From assembly GCF_026151205.1 (NCBI RefSeq), contig NC_087077.1, positions 6,100,483 to 6,164,482 of the forward strand: a stretch of 64,000 nt of DNA. Direction: 5' to 3'. The translations under genes were made by a program, and so were the position numbers. The notes below the pieces were generated by a model. It had not been told where the DNA came from. It ran no database searches and saw nothing but the letters and a program-made list of their open reading frames with translations. This document shows, piece by piece, positions 32,301-41,526 of this stretch. Within the stretch, counting starts at the first letter, position 1. Every line of letters begins with the position of its first letter. This stretch comes from Bolinopsis microptera. Its lineage: Eukaryota; Ctenophora; Tentaculata; Lobata; Bolinopsidae.

Positions 32301-33595
32301 AAAAAACACGCTTTAACTATGATCAATGAGAGTAAACATTTTTAATTCTTGACCTTAGTGCCACAGTTTCTGTGGTAAAAACAAATTTATAGTTAAACGT
32401 TATATATCGTAGAAGGGCATGATTTACTCACATCACTAAGCATCTGGATGGATTATTAGCACACAAGGATAAACATGACCACCAGCTATACCACGTAACC
32501 ATAGCTCCGAAAGAAATAAATTGCTCTACATAGAAACATCTGGTTATTCTGGCCTGATCCTATCACATTGTAGTCCCCAGGGGTTCGGTAACAGGCAACT
32601 GGGACCTGGGTCCTTTTACCAGCCACAATAACATTGGTCATGCCAGTACTGTCATAAACTGTAACCAACTATTAAAAATTAGTTATCTTTAGCTTAATTT
32701 TAAATTTTAAGTCATAGAGCAATCTTCTTAATTTTAAAATTTTTAAGAATAATATTTTACCCTAACTATGACGTGGTGGCACAATCATTATTCCACAATT
32801 TGTATTTCTCTAGATATCTCCAAGAATTATGTAAATATTAAGGCTCGCTAATATCATAGATATATATATAATAAGGCATGTCTTCTCCTTGCCACTAATT
32901 TTCCAAAAACTATGTCCACTAATATTCCAATAGCTCATGGATTCGAAAATGGACAGGACACCCCCAATCATACTAGGTTGAGCGATGAAAACATGATGTG
33001 GCATAAACTCATTTCGACTAGGCATTTCGTATTGTAAGATGGTAAATTAATCCGCAAATACACAACTCATTTCTTAAGCATGAGAGCGTTGCTAATCATG
33101 TAGGTTACCGGTAATGGTGCCTAAATATTGTGTAAGTCTGCTGTGTAAAATTTGACTTAATTTAATTATTTAGTTATTTAAACCCTTTAAACAAAATATT
33201 GAATTAAATTGAATTGAATATAATATATATTGCCAGAATTTACTTACTTGTACATTTCTGTTGTCCCATATTTTAAGAGACGGTTGATCTGAGTATTATA
33301 GGCTCCGAATTCCTTACGTCCTTGGTAGTAGTACTTTACAGGTGCTCTATAATACAATATAGAATGTCAACAGCTTTTTTAAAAATTGTCACAAGGAAAC
33401 ACGATCAAGCGAACCTTGGCCCTTTAAATTATGGAAAAGTCAGACAATTCAAAATAAAAAGTTTGTAAATCACAATACTCGCCTTTTTGCACAGCGATAA
33501 CTTATTGTACTGTAAACTGCTTTTCTTGATATTAACCGAGCTAGATGAATCAGCTTCCCAAGCAGCAGCCCACATCTCCTTTTCGTCATCACCAT
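29307..33595 (-). CDS. HARBI1-like (PIF/Harbinger) DDE nuclease, 9 exons, 3' end unresolved
   Basis: Minus-strand exons are 33595-33483, 33346-33248, 32007-31876, 31624-31540, 31418-31298, 30734-30617, 30281-30134, 29818-29700 and 29465-29307. Phases agree at all eight joints, giving 364 residues so far. The N-terminal helical part has FGMTRSEYHSLF and YLANQFVLSRC. The nuclease core has the catalytic acids D187 (GAVDGKH), D237 (GGRSDGGIW) and E318 (MVIECVFG). Family blocks are VGDDAFPLHAHCMKPY and LHNFLR. HARBI1 proteins descend from Harbinger transposases; many introns and an intact triad fit a host gene, but no terminal repeats were searched for exhaustively. The first intron uses a GC donor. 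Exon 9 ends in phase 2 at the introner-like repeat. If splicing uses the AG at 27635-27634, seven codons (ending YE) precede a stop at 27614-27612; otherwise the last exon is lost or outside. Confidence 0.9.
32880..32962. repeat. Short dispersed repeat inside an intron
   Basis: The reverse complement of AATCCATGAGCTATTGG...TAG(T/C)GGACAT(A/G)GTTTTTGG, also at 28110-28155 inside introner-like copy 1. Old and short. The surrounding intron (32008-33247) has otherwise no recognised content; a 60-codon frame at 32486-32668 has no motif. Confidence 0.6.
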
Positions 33596-33674
33596 CCTAA
33601 CGTCAAAATCTCCTTTTCGTCATTACCATCCTAAAGTCAAAATCTCCTTTTCGTCATCAACATCCTAAAGTCAA
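33572..33674. repeat. Three 34-bp tandem repeats over the HARBI1-like start codon
   Basis: ATCTCCTTTTCGTCATCACC-type units start at about 33574, 33608 and 33642. Exon 1, and its ATG at 33595, lie in the first unit. The other two form the upstream leader. Confidence 0.85.
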
Positions 33675-34012
33675 AATTTTCGATGTGAATACATAGAACA
33701 TGATAATTAGATTAGATTATGATGAAAATCTTTTAAACATACTGGCAGTGCTGATTTACAATTATCTATATGTTGGTCTTTTCTTATCTCTTAGATTAGC
33801 TAACTTATAGAATTGCGCTGCTCAAGCCACCTTTACCTTATAGCTATACATTTTCTGGAATATTCCGTACATCCCGTACATTAGTGTTACATATTCTTAA
33901 TAGTGCTTCTATCAACCTTGCTATTAATCTACGATCTATCAACGGTTACCTGTTTTGACATTCCATTAATTAGTCAATTTAACTGTCACATTTGAGATTT
34001 ATCTGTTATCTG

Positions 34013-35263
34013 ATGGGTTCAAAATCGATATTCACATTTTCTAAAATTGACGATACTCCTCGTATTGATTCTTACTTTTCTTCTGACAGTGCTTTCTCTC
34101 AAAGTGAATCTATTAAACGTGCACTAAATTCAAGTGCAAATAGTTCTGATAGTATAACTAGTGAATCTGGCAAAGAACCTCCGGCTAAAATGCCAGTTAC
34201 TCACAACTTTCAGTCCAGTATTCGTTTTGATGTTGATAAAGCAAGTGATAACCCGTCCGAACTTACGGATTTAAAATCTCTTATTGTTAGCTTGCACAGT
34301 AAATTTGATCAACATCTAAGTGAGATTAATCCTCAACTTCAAGATATTAATAAACGTTTATCAGCTCTTGAAGAGCATTCCAATACGAATATTAGTTCTG
34401 TAACTCAACTTAGAGAGCGTGTAGTGCAGATCGAGCAGAGCGAGTCGAACCTTGAACAGAGAGTCAGAGAGCTTGAGTCAGTTGGGAGTGAGGGTAGAGA
34501 GGATCAAGAGGAGTGGAAGTGGAGTCCCACAGGATCTGACCGAGTTTCCGTAAAACTTTTAGGTGATTCCAACTCCTCAGGTAAGATCAAGTTTGGGGAC
34601 GGCAAAGGAACACTCGGTCCCGCACTTCCAGGGTCCAGTGTTCACTGCCCAACACTCTCCAACCTCACTAACCCAGATTCCCAAGAGTTCGAGAACGTTT
34701 CAGATGTCGTGATTGCAGTAGGGACAAACGACCTCAGACAGCAAGGCAGCAAACCAGAGGAGCTGGTGGAGAACACCTTCACCTACGTTGCAGCTCTGCT
34801 GAAGAAACGCCCCGAGATTCACGTCCTCCTCCCTGGAGTCCTTCCTATCTGCACGCCTGGTAGTGAGACTAACTCAAAAGTTAAGTTATATAATCATTTT
34901 ATCAAGACTATGTGTAACTCCCACATTCGATTAACCTACATTGATACCAAAGTCTTTATGGCAAATGATGGATCTCTGAAAACTGGACTTGCAATGGGTA
35001 CTGAAGACCCCCTTCATCTAAATACCAGTGGTTTAAAGTTGTATTTTAGTAGGATAAAGTATGCTTTACGTGCCCGTCATGACCTCCCAAATTCCAGGAG
35101 AGTGAAAAGTAACACGAGCCCTAGACCCAGGATTAGAGCAGGAGGAGAAGAGCAGATGGATGCTGAACAAGGATCTCAGAATGACAGAGGTGGAAATAGT
35201 TACCACAGAGGACGGGGAGGTGGAACTCGCAGAGGACGGAACTCCAACAGAGGAAGAGGATGA
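34013..35263 (+). CDS. LINE ORF1 protein: coiled coil, SGNH-type domain, RGG tail
   Basis: 416 residues from the ATG at 34013. Residues about 75-165 form a coiled coil (heptads in LVSLHSKFDQHL, VTQLRERVVQIEQ and LEQRVRELE) that should oligomerise the protein. From about 180 an SGNH/GDSL-like hydrolase fold follows: LLGDSNSSG (block I), VVIAVGTNDL near 235 (the GxND block) and DPLHLNTSG near 332 (the D-x-x-H block). The end is rich in RGG/RG repeats, suited to RNA binding. Esterase domains of this type are known in ORF1 of CR1-like LINEs. Block I has the serine, and Asp/His are present, so it may be catalytic. The spacer after ORF1 (35264-36181) holds no other gene. Confidence 0.85.
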   Translation: MGSKSIFTFSKIDDTPRIDSYFSSDSAFSQSESIKRALNSSANSSDSITSESGKEPPAKMPVTHNFQSSIRFDVDKASDNPSELTDLKSLIVSLHSKFDQHLSEINPQLQDINKRLSALEEHSNTNISSVTQLRERVVQIEQSESNLEQRVRELESVGSEGREDQEEWKWSPTGSDRVSVKLLGDSNSSGKIKFGDGKGTLGPALPGSSVHCPTLSNLTNPDSQEFENVSDVVIAVGTNDLRQQGSKPEELVENTFTYVAALLKKRPEIHVLLPGVLPICTPGSETNSKVKLYNHFIKTMCNSHIRLTYIDTKVFMANDGSLKTGLAMGTEDPLHLNTSGLKLYFSRIKYALRARHDLPNSRRVKSNTSPRPRIRAGGEEQMDAEQGSQNDRGGNSYHRGRGGGTRRGRNSNRGRG

Positions 35264-36181
35264 ACGGTATATCTCACTCTATCCCACGGTCAGAGTGTTG
35301 TGTTCTAAATTATAAACCACTTTACAAAGCTTAATTCTGAGTAGCATCTTCCTTTTCCTAGTACGCAGTGTAACGTTATAATTTTTACTTAATTTAGGAG
35401 CTTCTGTCCCCCCACAATTTTTGCGATATCTCGTGACTACCTAGTATTATACTACTCATCGACTGTTCGGTATATTTCCAAATCTAACAACTTCATGGCA
35501 GTTTACAATGTGCCATTTATTAGTTTTTTCATCATGTCGTACGACACATTACCCACCTTTATCAGGGTTTATCTTGCCCGCTCACAAACCTCTTCTCTTA
35601 GCAGCTTCACTGCACCATCTTGCCGGCTCATACACTCGTCACCATGTCCGGGTTCATTCACAGCAGGCACCAGGTTCAGGGGTTGGGCCGGGCTGGTCAG
35701 GCGGTGTGGTGTTGGTTGATGGGGGGGTTTGTTGTTGGGTGATGGTGTGTGGGCTTGGGCCAGGTGGTGGCGAGGTCAGGTTCACCTTTCACCTCTCACA
35801 TCCAGCCACTTGAGCCTTTCTAGCCAGATTGATTTCCCTCTGACTTCTATATTGGAGAGTATCAGCTTAGAAGCTTATAGTATTAGGGGGACGCCCCATC
35901 ACGGGATTTCTAGGACTTGTTTAAGCGTATAAAATACATTTACTATATGGGCTATAGCAGCGTTATTTCAGCAATTTCTTGTTTAATGATTCATACATCT
36001 ACTAGTAATAAGATGTGTGATTGCGTGTGTTTTTATCATTTTGTTTTTTTGTCATTGTACAATAACTACTACGTCATTCTTTGCAATATTGGGAGAAACG
36101 GTACTAGACTCAATACTAGCTTTACTCGTCACGAACTTAGTGAAAATAACTTTAGAGCGGCGGCTAATTTCAGAATTTACA

Positions 36182-39100
36182 ATGTCAGAAAATGACAGTG
36201 TAGGAGCCAGTCTTAGGGTAGGTTCTTTCAATTGCAATGGCCTCGGAAACCCCGAGAAACGTAGATCGGTTCTTGGTTGGCTACTAGCTAAACCAGAAGA
36301 TATTATTATGGTACAAGAATCTCACTCTGTAGTTGAAACGGAAGACTTCTGGAGGACAATCTGGGGGGGAGATATTTATTTCAATCATGGTACCTCTAAG
36401 TCCACTGGGGTTACATTCCTGGTCAAACCCAATTCTAATATTAAAATTTGCAGTCACAGGATCATCACACAGGGACGTGTATCACTGTTAGAAATTGAGA
36501 AGGATTCCATCAAGTATTGCTTGGTAAACGTCTATTGTCCTAATAGCAATGATACTTATGTTGTAGAGAACTTGTTCCTGGAAACTCTAGGACGTACAAG
36601 GGATGATTATCGTATCTTGGCTGGGGACTGGAATACTATCTTAAATAATAATCTTGATAAATATGGTGGTAATAGTTCCCACAGTAATACTAAGCGTCAG
36701 CAATATTTGAACCAGGTGACCGCTGATTATGGCATCAGTGATATCTTCCGTCTTAGTAGGGGTAATGAGCGTGTTTATACTCACGTAAATAAACAGCACA
36801 AAACCCAAACACGCCTAGATTTCTTCCTTATAGATGATAGTCTGGTTAATTATCCGGTCTGTAACGCAGATATTAGTCATGGTTTTCGATCTGATCACAG
36901 CTACATTTCATTATCTCTACAGGGTTCCCCCATTAAACGTGGAATAGGATATTGGAAACTTAATAATAGCCATCTAAATAATGAGTCGTTTTTGAGTAAT
37001 GTACGGGAGATTATCAATGAAACTGCTGACAGTAATTTTGATTCGTACTCGGGACTCTGGGACGTGATTAAAATGAAAATTAAAGATTTTGCGATCAGAT
37101 TCGGAAAAAAAGAAAAGAAAGAAAAAGTTGCAAAAAAGAAAAAAATATCCTCTGATATTGAAGGGGTTAAAAAGATAACTGATTTTATGCAGAAAGATGA
37201 TCTGCGCAAAAAATTGTATGACTTGGAATCCCAGCTTGATGGTATCATTAAAGCTGAGGTTAACGGGGCCATGACCAGGTCTAGGATTCAGTGGACAGAG
37301 GAGGGTGAAAGGTCCACCAAATATTTCTTCGGGCTGGAGAAAAGTAGAGCTAAAAAAAAGTCTATTACCAAACTTATTAACAGCGATCAGAGTGTACTAC
37401 GCACACAGCAGGATATTTCTGAGCACGTAGTTAACTTTTATCAGGACATCTTTAGCTCTACGAATCCAAACGAACATGAAATAACCGATTATATTAATTC
37501 CAGTAACCTAGATACTATTGATCAGGAGAACGCTGATAGGTTAGATAGGCCAATTTCCCTCCTGGAGATGGATAGTATTATCAGTAAATTTAAGAAAAAT
37601 AAATCTCCAGGGTGGGACGGCCTCACTGCTGAATTCTACAAAGTATTCTGGGAGGACATTAAGAATATCCTATTTAACTCCTTTTTAGAGTCGGTTGATA
37701 ATGGGGTTATGTCACCTTCACAACGTCTAGGAATTATAACACTTATCCCGAAACCTAAAACCCCCATTGAGTTAAACTATATAAAGAACTGGCGACCAAT
37801 CACCCTTTTGAATGTAGACTATAAGATATTCACTCATATTATAAAAAATAGGATCTTAAGTTCACTTCCAACACTTATTAGTACAGCCCAATCCGGGTTT
37901 CAAAAAGGGAAGAGTACCAGCGATAATCTGATCTTAATGTATCTAACCTTAGAACATTACCATGAGAACCAAGAGGATACTGGTATGATTATGCAGGTCG
38001 ACCTCCAACGGGCTTTCGACTCGGTCGAACATAAGTTTCTTTTCAGTGTCTTGGAAGGTATGGGGTTTGGAAATTATTTAATCAACTTGGTGAGAGTGGC
38101 ATTTCACGCTGGTATGAGTTACGCTAACGTTAACGGACACCTTAGCAGCCCTGTTCACATACTTCGTGGCGTCCATCAGGGGAGCCCCCTTTCCCCAATT
38201 CTTTTCCTCCTAGTGTCCCAGGTACTTAGTAATAAGCTACAGTATAACCCTTATATTAAAGGCCTCAGCATTAATGGTATCGACATACTCATGAGTCTGT
38301 TTGCTGATGACACGGATCTGTACCTGGATCCCTCCCAGGCTTGCGTAGATGCAGTTATACTAGAGCTCAACCTGTTCGGTCAGCACTCAGGCTGTAAGCC
38401 CAACATCAGTAAAACTAAGTGCATACCTTTAGGAGCTACCAGAGACAACACTAGTCTTCGAAATTACCTTACCAGTACATACGGGGAAGACATGGTAGCT
38501 AACGAGTTTACAGCATTAGGAGTCAAGTTCGACAACACGTCTAGTGGAGCTGATCTCTGCAAAATGAACTACCACAGTAAACTTAGTAACGCCAGCACCG
38601 CTATCAACACCTGGAGTAAGAGAGACTTAACTCTGATAGGAAAGTGTACAATTATTAAATCTCTTATTCTTTCCCAGTTCACTTACCTTATCATACCACT
38701 AGAAACTCCTGATACTAACACCATCAGTAAAATAGACACTATGATATTTCACTTCTTGTGGGGTTGTAAGAGGGATAAGTTGAAACGTGATATTGTTACT
38801 TCTCCTCGTGAATGTGGGGGTCTAGGTCTCTTCTATACTAACGATTTTATTATAGGTTTAAAAGTGTCACTTATAGGAAAAGTTATCGATCCTAATTTCC
38901 AACATGCCTGGAAAAATATTATCATCAATCAGCTTTTACACCCAAATATACCAACTGTGTGTATAGAAAACTGCCTCACATTAAAGAATACTGGTTTTAC
39001 CTTTAACCTTCTTCGCCAGTATAAGCTTTGGAAGTCTATTTCTTCACAGTCAAGTAAGAGTACAGTCAACCACTGTGTGTGGGGAAGCGACGTAATAACG

Positions 39101-39964
39101 GACATTGGCTCCAAGCTCTGGAACGATATTCTTATTGATAGAAATATCATCTATCTTTCTGATTTCGTTTCAGAGGAAGGTAACCTCTTAAGTTTTCAGC
39201 AATTTCTGAGAAAGTGGGGCCAAACAAGTAGTATAATCTCTTCGACTCAATATGCGAGTATAAAATTGGGAATACGTCGATTTAATAATACCGATACGTT
39301 TACAAGTAACATTACATTTATCGATACCCAACTTTCACTTCGCTTTTGGGGAGGTAGGAATACCCCCAACTCTAGAGATACTCCTCTCACTATCAAAGGT
39401 AGAAACATTAGAGATACCATGTCTAAGCGTTTAGATCCCAGCACCCTTCCTCCAATGAGGAACTGGAGTGCTAACCTCTCCTTAACGGATATTGATTGGA
39501 TTAGTATTTTTACGGATATTTTTACTTCTTTCTCAAATAACTTCAAACTTATTCAGTACCAATATAAGCTCCTTCACCGGATTAGTACTTGTCGGTACAT
39601 GAGATATAAAATGAAGATTGAAAAAGATAGTCCAAATTGCTCGTTATGTAATCACAACCTCGAAACTATCTCTCACATATTTATTGACTGTCCAGCCACA
39701 AGCTCTTTCCTACAGGGAGTAAATCTGTTTATTAGATCGAATATTGACGCAAATTATGACGACCCATATCGCCACTATTTGATTTGCTTAAATCACAGAG
39801 ATAAAAGTGTTAACTTCATAAATTCGGTTTGCTGTTGGTTTATTGGAAGGAGTTTCCAGAACAAGGAACCCCTATTCTGGGAGCGATATCTTAAACATCT
39901 TAAGCTTTTCTTATTAGGTGAAAAACCGGATATTATACGGTGTCTTAAAGACGTTATACCTTGA
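36182..39964 (+). CDS. LINE ORF2: APE endonuclease and reverse transcriptase (Tx1/L1 clade)
   Basis: 1260 residues from the first ATG in frame. The endonuclease spans about residues 13-245: SFNCNGLGNPEKR, MVQESHS (Glu), ILAGDWNTIL (GDWN), TRLDFFLID and RSDHSYISL. RT: LIPKPK and NWRPITLLNVDYKIF, QVDLQRAFDSVEH near 606 (motif A), GVHQGSPLSPILF near 664 (motif B) and LFADDTDLY near 707 (motif C). The C-terminus has a zinc knuckle, CSLCNHNLETISHIFIDC, near 1153. All catalytic residues are present and no stop interrupts the frame. The NWRPITLLN-DYKI and GVHQGSPLSP blocks point to the L1/Tx1 group, many of whose members insert site-specifically. It nicks DNA and copies the element RNA in the nucleus. 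Confidence 0.93.
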   Translation: MSENDSVGASLRVGSFNCNGLGNPEKRRSVLGWLLAKPEDIIMVQESHSVVETEDFWRTIWGGDIYFNHGTSKSTGVTFLVKPNSNIKICSHRIITQGRVSLLEIEKDSIKYCLVNVYCPNSNDTYVVENLFLETLGRTRDDYRILAGDWNTILNNNLDKYGGNSSHSNTKRQQYLNQVTADYGISDIFRLSRGNERVYTHVNKQHKTQTRLDFFLIDDSLVNYPVCNADISHGFRSDHSYISLSLQGSPIKRGIGYWKLNNSHLNNESFLSNVREIINETADSNFDSYSGLWDVIKMKIKDFAIRFGKKEKKEKVAKKKKISSDIEGVKKITDFMQKDDLRKKLYDLESQLDGIIKAEVNGAMTRSRIQWTEEGERSTKYFFGLEKSRAKKKSITKLINSDQSVLRTQQDISEHVVNFYQDIFSSTNPNEHEITDYINSSNLDTIDQENADRLDRPISLLEMDSIISKFKKNKSPGWDGLTAEFYKVFWEDIKNILFNSFLESVDNGVMSPSQRLGIITLIPKPKTPIELNYIKNWRPITLLNVDYKIFTHIIKNRILSSLPTLISTAQSGFQKGKSTSDNLILMYLTLEHYHENQEDTGMIMQVDLQRAFDSVEHKFLFSVLEGMGFGNYLINLVRVAFHAGMSYANVNGHLSSPVHILRGVHQGSPLSPILFLLVSQVLSNKLQYNPYIKGLSINGIDILMSLFADDTDLYLDPSQACVDAVILELNLFGQHSGCKPNISKTKCIPLGATRDNTSLRNYLTSTYGEDMVANEFTALGVKFDNTSSGADLCKMNYHSKLSNASTAINTWSKRDLTLIGKCTIIKSLILSQFTYLIIPLETPDTNTISKIDTMIFHFLWGCKRDKLKRDIVTSPRECGGLGLFYTNDFIIGLKVSLIGKVIDPNFQHAWKNIIINQLLHPNIPTVCIENCLTLKNTGFTFNLLRQYKLWKSISSQSSKSTVNHCVWGSDVITDIGSKLWNDILIDRNIIYLSDFVSEEGNLLSFQQFLRKWGQTSSIISSTQYASIKLGIRRFNNTDTFTSNITFIDTQLSLRFWGGRNTPNSRDTPLTIKGRNIRDTMSKRLDPSTLPPMRNWSANLSLTDIDWISIFTDIFTSFSNNFKLIQYQYKLLHRISTCRYMRYKMKIEKDSPNCSLCNHNLETISHIFIDCPATSSFLQGVNLFIRSNIDANYDDPYRHYLICLNHRDKSVNFINSVCCWFIGRSFQNKEPLFWERYLKHLKLFLLGEKPDIIRCLKDVIP

Positions 39965-40467
39965 TGACCATTTTATACCCAAAGTTCTGGATCCACTATA
40001 CACTCTTGTTTACTTATTCTCTCGAAATTACAGCCGTGTCTTACCTTTACCCTTTATTTCACAAGTTGTAGCCAGTGGAGTTATCTCCACTACTAGTATT
40101 GATATAGAGTCATATTTAAAACCAGTAGTATCTCTCCTTTTTCTCTCCATCTTATGTGCATTTTATTACTCTATATCCACTGACTTTATTCGACGTATTA
40201 TCTAAAAGAATAAAAAAATTTGTGTGCGTGTGTTTTTATATTTATTTTGCTACGGCGCATGTGAAACCCCAGGGCATCCAGCACCGGAGAAGCTGAAATG
40301 ACACTCTCTGAACCCTTGGTGCCGCTCAGATTTTGCCTCTTGGCTGGCAAGCCGAGTCTTGATCGATTAACTCAGCTTCTTCGGTACAACACAGACCGGA
40401 GGGTACTATTAGCCGCTTTGCCGGTGGTATCCTCCTGGTGTCCTGGGGTTTGGCAGGTTCCTCATTT

Positions 40468-40484
40468 AAAAAAAAAAAAAAAAA

Positions 40485-40521
<37 letters not shown>
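40468..40521 (+). other. Poly(A) tail of the Tx1/L1-like LINE
   Basis: About 54 bp of A with one T, directly after the 3' UTR. The 3' UTR (39965-40467) has an inverted pair, ACCCCAGGGCATCC near 40266 and GGTGTCCTGGGGTTT near 40436, that could form a hairpin before the tail. Confidence 0.85.
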
Positions 40522-40523
<2 letters not shown>

Positions 40524-41282
40524 ATACTGGCTACAAAAAGCATTTTAGTAGTCCGAAGCTGTTCCAACATAAATTGAAACTGAGGTAAAAAGATGCCTAG
40601 CATCAAGTTAAATTTTAAATCATTATGACTGAGTTATGAATATCAAAATAAGGTAGGTGGTCGTTTCGAAGTAAGAATCCTGCAGCTGCACTGAAATATT
40701 GAAATAAATTTTTTTTCGTGCACATACAGAATGAATGGTTAATAATTTAATATATATGTAGACCAAGGTCTGTGCACGGGATGCTTCCTGGAAGAATACC
40801 AATCAAATAATATGATATATATGAGTAGTAACCATATTTACTATGCAAAATGCCCCAACCACATAGTGTAAATTTATATAGAATTCAAATTCCATATCAT
40901 CATTAAACCTCAATACCTAGTCAATATAATAGCCCAAGCAAAATTAAATAACTTCTTATATACCTTACTGTCATACTACAAATTAATTAAACAATTGAAA
41001 TCTGTTGACCAGAGAATAAATTTCTAAGCCTAATGCAAGTGAAATAATTTAGATGCAATAATGAATGCCTAATGTGAGTATCATTTGTCAATGTCCTTGT
41101 AAAAAAGTCTGTACAAGAGATATGAGTAACTAATATAGAAGAAAAAACAGGAAGTTGTCGTCTGTTGTAAAATAAATAAAATATCTAGAATATAAATTAG
41201 AATATAAAATACATTCAGTCAATGTGTCGTCAATAAACTGTACAATTATCAAATGTTAAAACTGGGTGATACAGTCACCAAA

Positions 41283-41390
41283 AAAAATACTAAGTATGAT
41301 AAGTTAATAAATTAAATGTGGTCTATAAAACTACCACTAAGTATAATAGGTCAATAAATTAAAAGTGGTTTATAAAACTACCACTGTGGG
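41283..41390. repeat. Direct repeat in the 3' UTR
   Basis: Two units of about 53 bp, each with TAATAAATTAAA(T/A)GTGG and TATAAAACTACCACT, lie head to tail downstream of ORF2. LINE 3' UTR repeats may serve RT recognition; that is inference. Confidence 0.7.
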
Positions 41391-41526
41391 AACTGGGAAC
41401 CCCTTCTCCAGTTAAAACATGTCAGTCATGTGCAAAATCAATCAGAATGGTAAGGTGGTAAAAAAGGGAATATCTTTTCGATACATCAATTATATATGCC
41501 TCAGATTTAAAAGAATTAGAAGTTAC

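Larger units (their letters stand above)
33675..40521 (+). mobile_element. Full-length Tx1/L1-like LINE
   Basis: A two-ORF element: leader to 34012, ORF1 34013-35263, a 918-bp spacer, ORF2 36182-39964, a 3' UTR of about 500 bp and a poly(A) tail at 40468-40521. Both frames are open and the tail is long, so the copy looks young. The exact 5' end is not resolved, and no TSD was identified. Confidence 0.85.

Noticed and set aside
32486-32668. 60-codon frame as an extra HARBI1-like exon
   Set aside because: The neighbouring exons already join in phase without it, and its text does not fit the family.
35495-36195. Frames between ORF1 and ORF2 of the Tx1/L1-like LINE
   Set aside because: Short, overlapping in different frames and without motif. 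They are inter-ORF spacer, possibly including leader text for ORF2.
40298-40588. Frame ending in a lysine run
   Set aside because: Translation of the 3' UTR and poly(A) tail.
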